From Alphaproteobacteria bacterium (GTDB lineage Bacteria > Pseudomonadota > Alphaproteobacteria > UBA6615), in contig JAALLF010000023.1 of the NCBI GenBank assembly GCA_011087645.1, forward strand, positions 1 through 43,410: a stretch of 43,410 bases of DNA, read 5' to 3'. Below, in pieces: positions 25,915 to 31,248 of this stretch. The notes beneath the pieces are model-generated. The model did not search any database, had not been told where the DNA came from, and saw only the letters and a list, made by a program, of their open reading frames with translations. Numbering within the stretch: position 1 is the first letter of the stretch; every line of letters begins with the position of its first letter. The translations under genes were made by a program, and so were the position numbers.

Positions 25915-26274
25915 ATGCTGGCAATTAACCGCACGGTTCTGGGTGTATTCGTGTTGGTCGCTTTGGCGAATATTTCGCCCGCGAACAGCGAGGAAGTGCA
26001 ACTTTCCCCACAGGAAGTTCGAGACACATTTATCGGTACGCCCTGGCACACAATCACCGGTGCGTTTCTCTTCAAGGAAGGCGGCACATACACATATAAA
26101 CGCTTCGATAGTCCGGACCCCTTGGGAGAATGGGGATTCAAGATGCAAACGGACGGTTCCCTTAAGGGTGAGACAACGACCTACACATTCTACCGGGACG
26201 GTGACAGTTATCGGTACTATCACAGCCGGTCCAAACGATATTTTCCAGCGGTGCCGAACCGAACATTTGAGTAA
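25915..26274 (+). CDS. Small secreted protein of unknown function
   Basis: 119 residues. The signal peptide (MLAINRTVLGVFVLVALANI, then SPANSEE) is followed by a compact beta-rich domain. FIGTPWHTITGAFLFKEGGTYTYKRF and GEWGFKMQTDGSLKGETTTYTFYRDGDSYRYYHS look like the six-to-eight-strand patterns of small periplasmic DUF995/lipocalin-like proteins, but I cannot assign a family. There are no Cys residues. It sits 51 bases after the preceding secreted protein and within the same insert, so it is probably co-transcribed with it. No clear Shine-Dalgarno sequence precedes the ATG. Confidence 0.55.
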   Translation: MLAINRTVLGVFVLVALANISPANSEEVQLSPQEVRDTFIGTPWHTITGAFLFKEGGTYTYKRFDSPDPLGEWGFKMQTDGSLKGETTTYTFYRDGDSYRYYHSRSKRYFPAVPNRTFE

Positions 26275-26324
26275 CGCTTGGCGTTAATATACGGCGCTAA
26301 GGCGGGCCAATATTCTGGCTCAAA

Positions 26325-26412
26325 ACGGCCAAAACAGCTCCCTAGCAGCATATAGAGCGCTCAATGGGCGTGGGGCGGCAAAGGAAGGTTTGACATGTGC
26401 TGGTCGATCCTT
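26325..26412 (+). repeat. 88-base direct repeat, copy 2 (upstream of rpsD)
   Basis: Second copy of the element at 25041-25128, forming the right border of the insert that holds the two small secreted protein genes. It has the same length, with no gaps, and an identical 40-base 3' core. Confidence 0.85.
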
Positions 26413-26418
26413 GTAAAT
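26390..26418 (+). promoter_or_regulatory. Candidate rpsD promoter
   Basis: TTGACA (26390-26395) is a consensus -35 box. A 17-base spacer leads to GTAAAT (26413-26418), or a 16-base spacer to TGTAAA, a weak -10. It lies 115-140 bases upstream of rpsD, in the conserved core of the direct repeat. Confidence 0.4.
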
Positions 26419-26532
26419 GCGCGCGATTCCTGGGAACGCGGACCGGCCAAAGAGCCGTCTCCCGTGCAACGCCGCTTATATCGCGGTCGCGCGCCTACCG
26501 GGACAACAAATGAAGCCAAAAGGTGCAACCGC

Positions 26533-27147
26533 ATGACGAAACGTCATTCATCAAAGTACAAGATCGATCGCCGACTCGGCGTAAATTTATGGGGCCGTCC
26601 GAAGAGCCCGTTCAACCGCCGCGAATATGGCCCCGGCGAGCATGGCCGGCGCCGCAAGAAGCCGTCCGATTACGGCCTCCATCTGGCCGCCAAGCAGAAG
26701 CTCAAGGGCTATTACGGCAGTATCGGCGAGAAGCAATTCCACCGCTATTACGTCGAGGCTGTGCGCCGCCGCGGCGATACCGGCCAGAACCTGATCGAGC
26801 TGCTCGAACGCCGTCTCGACGCGGTGATCTACCGGATGAAGTTCGTGCCGACGGTGTTCGCCGCGCGCCAGTTCGTCAGCCACGGCCATGTGCTGGTCAA
26901 CGGCAAGAAGGTCAACATTCCCTCCTACAGCGTCAAGGACGGCGACGTCATCGAGGTGAAGGAAAAATCCCGCGAAATTCCCATCGTGCTGGAAGCCAGC
27001 GCGTCGGCCGAACGCGACCTGCCGGAATATATGGATGTCGACTTGGATCGCCTGCGCGGCACCTTCGTGCGTGGGCCCAGCCTAGCTGATGTACCCTATC
27101 CGGTGCAGATGGAGCCGAATCTAGTTATTGAGTATTACTCGCTGTAG
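26533..27147 (+). CDS. rpsD: 30S ribosomal protein S4
   Basis: 204 residues. S4 nucleates 16S rRNA assembly and in many bacteria regulates its own operon. The N-terminal S4 region is KYKIDRRLGVNLWGRPKSPFNRREYGPGEHGRRRKKPSDYG. The S4 RNA-binding domain begins around residue 93 (RRLDAVIYRMKFVPTVFAARQFVSHGHVLVNGKKVNIPSY), and the C-terminus MEPNLVIEYYSL is the usual end. ATG 26533 is chosen because AAAGGTG lies about 9 bases upstream and the family begins MTKRH; the frame is open back to ATG 26395. The last 27 bases overlap the convergent 3' end of the first selenoprotein gene, and its terminator hairpin lies inside that gene. Confidence 0.97.
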   Translation: MTKRHSSKYKIDRRLGVNLWGRPKSPFNRREYGPGEHGRRRKKPSDYGLHLAAKQKLKGYYGSIGEKQFHRYYVEAVRRRGDTGQNLIELLERRLDAVIYRMKFVPTVFAARQFVSHGHVLVNGKKVNIPSYSVKDGDVIEVKEKSREIPIVLEASASAERDLPEYMDVDLDRLRGTFVRGPSLADVPYPVQMEPNLVIEYYSL

Positions 27148-27798
27148 CCAACTATAGATTTTTGACAAGAAGGGTCGCTCCTCGGGCGGCCCTTTTTGCG
27201 ACGGTACAGCTAGTTCCGCCAATATGGCGTCGATGGTCGGCGGGCTCGAATGATTAGGGTCGGAAAACCGCCGGACCACCGTGCCGTTGGGGGCGATCAC
27301 CAAAATAATCGGATGGGCGATATTGTAACCGTAGCTGCCGACCGGGTAGCTTTCGTTGATCAGTCCAAAGGCGCGGATGATTTCCGACTTCGGGTCGGCG
27401 AGAACCGTGTACTTAATTTTCCGGCGCTTGGAAAAGCGGTCTAGAGCGGGCACGTCATCGAAGGTTATGCCGGCGACTTCGTACCCCAACGCTCTGAATT
27501 CCTCGACTCTGTCGTTCCAGGCGACCGCCTGGATAATGCAGGGGGTTCACCAATCAAACGATCGGGAGAACAGCACGATCAGGCCGTTCTTACCGGTCAG
27601 CGCGGAGAAATCGCGGTTCTCATTGGTTTGATCGGGCGCGGTCAGCGGGTGTGGGATCGCCGTGCCAATGGCGGGGCCTTTATCGAGCGTGTCTAGTCCG
27701 GTCGCCGCAAAGGCACCGGGCTGGGAAAGGGTCAGGGCCAGAGCGATTAGGGCTGTGCAGATCAGATAATTTGGGGAAAACTTGGACGCGGACAACAT
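27121..27798 (-). CDS. Peroxiredoxin-like (redoxin/AhpC-TSA) selenoprotein, copy 1, with in-frame UGA as selenocysteine
   Basis: Read through the TGA at 27549-27547, this is one 225-residue protein. It has a signal peptide (MLSASKFSPNYLICTALIAL, cleavage near AFAA), then GPAIGTAIPHPLTAPDQTNENRDFSALTGKNGLIVLFSRSFDW, then Sec84 in UTPC, then a thioredoxin-fold remainder (GYEVAGITFDD, KYTVLADPKSEIIRAFGL, IILVIAPNGTVVRRF). In Cys homologues of this redoxin group the motif is RS-x-DW-C-PxC, so the UGA replaces the first, attacking Cys. The frame is identical on both sides, with 19 codons from the TGA to the next ATG. A hairpin with a GGUC loop lies 13 bases after the UGA. The likely role is periplasmic peroxide or disulfide reduction. 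ATG 27798 has GAGG 5 bases upstream, and TATAAT lies at 27836-27831. Automated callers would split it into two ORFs or call a pseudogene. Confidence 0.85.
27171..27197 (+). terminator. Rho-independent terminator of rpsD
   Basis: AGGGTCGC, loop TCCTCGG, then GCGGCCCT and a run of five T (27193-27197). The stem is 8 bp with one G·T pair. It starts 24 bases after the rpsD stop and lies within the coding sequence of the convergent selenoprotein gene. Confidence 0.8.
27516..27533 (-). promoter_or_regulatory. SECIS-like hairpin of selenoprotein copy 1
   Basis: On the mRNA: UCCAGGC, loop GGUC, GCCUGGA. This is a perfect 7-bp stem with a GGUC tetraloop, starting 13 bases downstream of the UGA. Bacterial SECIS elements are short hairpins just 3' of the UGA with a G/GU-containing apical loop (E. 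coli fdhF has AGGUCU), so both placement and loop fit. Confidence 0.75.
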
Positions 27799-27914
27799 AA
27801 CAACCTCGAAACGATACTCACACCGGCGTGATTATAGAGGGGTAAACACCGAGTTGGGGTTGTTTATTCCACCGTATGTTTATTTTTGTTTAGGCGGTCG
27901 AGATGGAGTTGAGG

Positions 27915-28640
27915 CTAGTTATTAAGAATAAATCGGTGTAGCCGGCGCAAAATACTTTCCGTCGGTGGTGGTTCGGAAATTGGATTCTCTGCGCTCACCG
28001 GATTGCGCTCGACAATCGGCTCCGTACCTGCGATGAGCCTCGGTGGGTCTTTCCTCAGTGCCGATATCACTGCATCGATGTTCGGCCGGCGCACATAACC
28101 CGCCCGGGAAAACCGGTGGGTGACGATGCCGTTTTCGTCGAACACGATGGTGATGGGGTGGGCGACGCCGTGGGCGTAGCTGCCCACGGGATAGTCTTGA
28201 TTTATTAATCCGAACGCGCGGATGACCTCTGAACCTTTATCGGCGAGCACCGGGTATTTGATTTTCCGGCGTTTGGCGAAACGCGTTATCTGCGGCACCC
28301 CGTCATAAGTGACGGTCGCGACCTCGTAGCCGAGCGCTCTGAATTCATCGATCCTGTCGTTCCAGGCGACCGCCTGGATGATGCAGAAGGGTCACCAATC
28401 GAATGATCGCGAAAACAGCAGGATCAGCCCCTTTTTGCGCTTCAGTCCGGCGAAGTCGCGGATTTCGTTGTTCTGGTCGGCGATGGTGAGCTGGTGCGGG
28501 ATGGGATCGCCGACGCGTGGCCCCTTATTCAGCACATCCAGCTTGTTCGCCGCCGATGCGCCTTGCAGCGGTAGCGCCAGAGCCAAGGCGAAGAGCGCAG
28601 CGCCCAACAGTCGCGACAGAGAAAACTTAGTGGAAACCAA
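27915..28640 (-). CDS. Peroxiredoxin-like (redoxin/AhpC-TSA) selenoprotein, copy 2, with in-frame UGA as selenocysteine
   Basis: A tandem paralogue of copy 1. Read through TGA 28394-28392 it is 241 residues: signal peptide (LVSTKFSLSRLLGAALFALA, cleavage near ASAA), GPRVGDPIPHQLTIADQNNEIRDFAGLKRKKGLILLFSRSFDW, Sec83 in UPFC, then IIQAVAWNDRIDEFRALGYEVATVTYDG, KYPVLADKGSEVIRAFGL and ITIVFDENGIVTHRF. The Sec aligns exactly with that of copy 1 and with the first Cys of RSxDWCPYC-type relatives. The C-terminal 30 residues before RFILNN are longer and Pro/Glu-rich. TTG 28640 is preferred as start (GAGGGA 7 bases upstream; aligns with copy 1); the frame is open to TTG 28658. The gap to copy 1 is 116 bases. 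Function is presumed the same: a periplasmic thiol-dependent peroxidase or oxidoreductase. Confidence 0.85.
28361..28378 (-). promoter_or_regulatory. SECIS-like hairpin of selenoprotein copy 2
   Basis: Identical in sequence to the copy 1 hairpin (7-bp stem, GGUC loop), and again 13 bases after the UGA. Ten consecutive codons here (IIQAVAWNDR) are almost unchanged between the paralogues even at third positions, while most of the rest of the gene has diverged. This suggests an RNA-level constraint. Confidence 0.75.
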
Positions 28641-28726
28641 AATCCATTCCCTCGACAATATTGTTCGTGCGCCGCGAGTATAGCGATAGGTAGGTTAAGC
28701 GTTGTTCGCTTTTGCTACACAATATC

Positions 28727-28765
28727 TTGAGGTTGGATCTTGAAGCTGGATCTTGAAGTTGGGCC
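28727..28765. repeat. Short tandem repeat, three 13-base units
   Basis: TTGAGGTTGGATC, TTGAAGCTGGATC, TTGAAGTTGGGCC in direct tandem, in the gap between the second selenoprotein gene and the VOC gene. The last unit is the most diverged. Confidence 0.7.
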
Positions 28766-28791
28766 TGTCGGTTCGGTGAAATGAGGCTCGG

Positions 28792-29361
28792 CTAGGCGGC
28801 CTTGGTTTTTCTCTTAGTCTTGGCGCCGGGGAATTTCAGAGGCGCGGGCACGCCGAGCTTTTTGTTCGACTTCGATATTTTCGATTTTGACTTACTGACG
28901 CGCAACGGCGGGGTTTTATTGAGTTTTTCGCCCTTGCGGTACCGTCGGCGGGCCTTCGCGGAGCCGTAGAAAGGCTCTAAATCTTCGCTGCCGTCGGCTT
29001 GAAACTGTATCTCGATCTTGTTGCCGTCGGGGTCGAACACATTGACCTGGCACATTTTGATGCTTTCGAGGGGCACCATGTAAAAGGGCGCGTCGTGTTT
29101 GCGCAGTTTGGTTTGAAACCGCTTTATCGAGCCCGAATTGCGTAAGGCGAAGTGTTCGACCTGGGCTTCGCCGGCGGGAATATTTTTGACCGATTCGACG
29201 AGGTGGACGATCGCCCGGCCCTTACAGTAGTGCCACGCCCCGCCGAATTCGAAGGGTGGCCGTTTGCCGCGCTTCAAGCCCAGGACGTTTTCGTAAAATT
29301 CCGACATCTCATCGAGGCGCGCGGTGCGGATATTCACGTGGTCGAGCCATGCCATGGTCAT
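28792..29361 (-). CDS. VOC family (glyoxalase/dioxygenase-fold) protein with Lys-rich tail
   Basis: 189 residues. Residues 1-120 form one VOC module: MAWLDHVNIRTARLDEMSEFYENVLGLKRGKRPPFEFGGAWHYCKG, then VEHFALRNSG and VNVFDPDGNKIEIQF. Metal-ligand positions are plausible at His7-like, His-in-VEHFAL and Glu-in-KIEIQF. The enzyme class (lyase, dioxygenase or resistance protein) cannot be told. After residue 130 there is an unusual tail rich in Lys, Ser and Arg (GSAKARRRYRKGEKLNKTPP, SKSKSKISKSNKK, AKTKRKTKAA) that may bind nucleic acid or membranes. Start 29361 is favoured over 29397: GGAG lies 8 bases before this ATG. Confidence 0.75.
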   Translation of the reverse strand: MTMAWLDHVNIRTARLDEMSEFYENVLGLKRGKRPPFEFGGAWHYCKGRAIVHLVESVKNIPAGEAQVEHFALRNSGSIKRFQTKLRKHDAPFYMVPLESIKMCQVNVFDPDGNKIEIQFQADGSEDLEPFYGSAKARRRYRKGEKLNKTPPLRVSKSKSKISKSNKKLGVPAPLKFPGAKTKRKTKAA

Positions 29362-29440
29362 CGTACTTGCTCCAATTTGGCCTTGTGTTTCGTGCACTTA
29401 TTTTGCGCCGCCCGGTGCGGCGTTTCAATGGCGATAATAC

Positions 29441-30283
29441 TCAAACCTGGCGGGTTCGCCATACTTCGCTGGTGTAGAGGAATAGTCCGGTCCACAGCAG
29501 GCCGAAGGTGACCCACTCGCTTACCGTGAACTGCTCGCCGAACAGCCACACCGCCAACACCAGATAGGTCGATGGGGTGAAATATTGGAACAGGCCGATG
29601 GTCGTCAGTCGAATGCGCCGGGCGCTGGCGGCGAAGAAGAGCAGCGGTATCCCGGTGATTGCCCCGGAGGCGATGATCAGCAGATCGAAGTCGAGGCCTC
29701 TGGTGCCGAACGACCCCGTGCCCTGCCATTCCAGCCAAAATAGAAATCCCAGGCTGAACGGCATCAGCAGCAGGCATTCGACGAACAGCCCCACGGCGCT
29801 GCCGGCCCGCACGGTTTTGCGGATCAAGCCGTAGAGGCCGAAGGTGAAGGCAATGGAGAGCGCGATCCACGGCAAAGCGCCGTAGGCGATAAATTGGCTG
29901 GTGACCGCGCCGGTCGCTAAGGCGACGGCGATCCATTGGGTGCGGGTGGGGCGCTCGCCGAGAAAGACGAAGCCACGGAAAACGCTGACCAAGGGGCTCA
30001 GAAAATAACCCAGGCTCGAGGCCACGAGCTGATTAGTGATGACGGAGAAAACGTACATGCTCCAATTGACGCTGACCAACGCCGCGCTGACAAAAAGCGT
30101 CGCGAAGACCCGGCGGTCGGAGAGGGCGGCGTAGACGGCAGGCCACTGGCGGCCCAGCGTCAATACGATCAGCATGACGGCGACGCACCACACAACCCGG
30201 TGGGCGATGATTTCGATCGCACCGAGGTCGGACAGCGCGCGGAAATAGAACGGCGTGAAGCCCCAAATCAGAAACGCCGACAT
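29441..30283 (-). CDS. rarD: RarD-like EamA family transporter
   Basis: At least 280 residues with about ten membrane helices. It matches RarD-type permeases: AFLIWGFTPFYFRALSDLGAIEIIAHRVVWCV at the start, NWSMYVFSVITNQLVASSLGYFLSPLVSVFRGFVFLGERPTRTQWIAVALA in the middle, and IGLFQYFTPSTYLVLAVWLFGEQFTVSEWVTFGLLWTGLFLYT at the end. The E. coli namesake is associated with chloramphenicol sensitivity; the physiological substrate is not known. The frame stays open upstream of ATG 30283 (HLTRDEIAGLGFG precedes it), which fits the longer N-terminus of relatives. No ATG or GTG is visible there, so the true start may be a rare codon. Confidence 0.85.
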   Translation of the reverse strand: MSAFLIWGFTPFYFRALSDLGAIEIIAHRVVWCVAVMLIVLTLGRQWPAVYAALSDRRVFATLFVSAALVSVNWSMYVFSVITNQLVASSLGYFLSPLVSVFRGFVFLGERPTRTQWIAVALATGAVTSQFIAYGALPWIALSIAFTFGLYGLIRKTVRAGSAVGLFVECLLLMPFSLGFLFWLEWQGTGSFGTRGLDFDLLIIASGAITGIPLLFFAASARRIRLTTIGLFQYFTPSTYLVLAVWLFGEQFTVSEWVTFGLLWTGLFLYTSEVWRTRQV

Positions 30284-30441
30284 ACCGAAGCCCAGCCCGG
30301 CGATCTCGTCGCGGGTGAGGTGCCGTTTGACAGGTAATTCGGGCGGGATCGGAGACAGGAGAAGGGCTCGACGGCTAGTTATGCCGGACGAACCCTAGAG
30401 CAACGTCAAACCAAATTGAATAGTTGCGGCGTGGATAGTGA

Positions 30442-30563
30442 CCCTCTCCCGGCGGGAGAGGGTGGTGAGCGAAAGCGAACCGGGTGAGGGGTTAGGGACG
30501 GTGACGGGTTTCCTGGTTATAGCGTAACCCCTCACCCCAACCCCTCTCCCACAAGGAGAGGGG
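30442..30563. repeat. Family-B repeat, two opposed arms
   Basis: CCCTCTCCCGGCGGGAGAGGG with GGTGAGCGAAAGCGAACCGGGTGAGGGG (30442-30490) faces CCCCTCACCCCAACCCCTCTCCCACAAGGAGAGGGG (30528-30563). It fills most of the 326-base gap between rarD and grxD. The rest shows no gene. Confidence 0.85.
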
Positions 30564-30609
30564 CTTAGCGCCTCTGTGCTATCTGCAGTAACGAGGAGCC
30601 AAACTTACC

Positions 30610-30948
30610 CTAGACGGCTTCGCGCTCGATGCCGGCCTGATTGAAAAATTCTTCCAACTCGCCGGTCTCGAACATCTCGCGTAAGATATCGCAACCGCCG
30701 ACGAACTCGCCCTTCACGTAAAGCTGGGGCACGGTCGGCCAGTTGGAAAACTCCTTAACGCCCTGACGAATTTCCGGGTCGACCAAGACATCGGTCGAGC
30801 CGAACTTTACGCCCATATGGTTGAGAATCTGCACCACCGCGGCGGAGAACCCGCACTGGGGAAACACCGGGGTGCCTTTCATGAACAACATAACGTCGTT
30901 GCCGCTTACATGCTGCTTGATGCGTTCGACTGTCGGACTGTCTGTCAT
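30610..30948 (-). CDS. grxD: Monothiol glutaredoxin (Grx4/GrxD type)
   Basis: 112 residues with the active-site motif PQCGFS (about residues 31-36, single Cys then Gly-Phe-Ser), preceded by MLFMKGTPVFP and followed by TVPQLYVKGEFVGGCDILREM (cis-Pro and GSH-binding segments). Monothiol CGFS glutaredoxins bind a bridging [2Fe-2S] cluster with glutathione and work with BolA proteins in iron-sulfur delivery and iron sensing. The bolA-like gene is 38 bases upstream on the same strand, which supports that partnership. Confidence 0.95.
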   Translation of the reverse strand: MTDSPTVERIKQHVSGNDVMLFMKGTPVFPQCGFSAAVVQILNHMGVKFGSTDVLVDPEIRQGVKEFSNWPTVPQLYVKGEFVGGCDILREMFETGELEEFFNQAGIEREAV

Positions 30949-30986
30949 TTTCTAATCCCTATCCGGTATTTCTGATCATCTAATTT

Positions 30987-31226
30987 CTATGCGCTCTCGC
31001 GAACCGCGGTTTGCAGGGCCAGCGCATGCAACTCGCCGCCCATACGCCCCTGAAGAGCTTCGTAAACCATCTGATGTTGCTGGACGCGGGTCTTGCCACT
31101 GAATGCGTCGGAGACCACATGGGCGAGATAATGATCGCCATCGCCGCGCAGATCTTCGATGCGGACATCGGCGTCGGGCATGGCCTCTTTGATTAACCGC
31201 TCGATTTCACTCGCCGCCATCGGCAT
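30987..31226 (-). CDS. BolA-like protein
   Basis: 79 residues with the class II KH-like BolA fold: IERLIKEAMPDADVRIEDLRGDGDHYLAHVVSDAFSGKTRVQQHQMVYEALQGRMGGELHALALQT. The invariant His in ELHALAL is the presumed cluster ligand, and the variable loop ('RGDGDHY') is of the BolA2/IbaG-like kind. It pairs with the CGFS glutaredoxin encoded next to it. ATG 31226 is chosen: AAGGGG lies about 8 bases upstream, while TTG 31232 and ATG 31220 are alternatives. It is 22 bases after purL in the same direction. Confidence 0.9.
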   Translation of the reverse strand: MPMAASEIERLIKEAMPDADVRIEDLRGDGDHYLAHVVSDAFSGKTRVQQHQMVYEALQGRMGGELHALALQTAVRESA

Positions 31227-31248
31227 CTTCAATTCCCCTTCAAACCGC

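Noticed and set aside
22620..26330. Insertion sequence or phage origin of the AT-rich segments
   Set aside because: No transposase, integrase, terminal inverted repeat or target-site duplication of IS type was found. Borders are partial copies of host sequence instead.
26395..26532. 46-residue N-terminal extension of RpsD beginning MCWSIL
   Set aside because: RpsD of related bacteria begins at MTKRH and a good Shine-Dalgarno sequence precedes ATG 26533. The open frame is kept only as a possible leader.
27547..27549. TGA in the redoxin gene as a true stop (two short genes or a pseudogene)
   Set aside because: The frame continues with clear homology. The paralogue has TGA at the same aligned codon, the position equals the catalytic Cys of relatives, and a SECIS-like hairpin follows. 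Selenocysteine is the better reading.
28727..28765. CRISPR-like array
   Set aside because: Only three 13-base units in direct contact without spacers. It is a simple tandem repeat.
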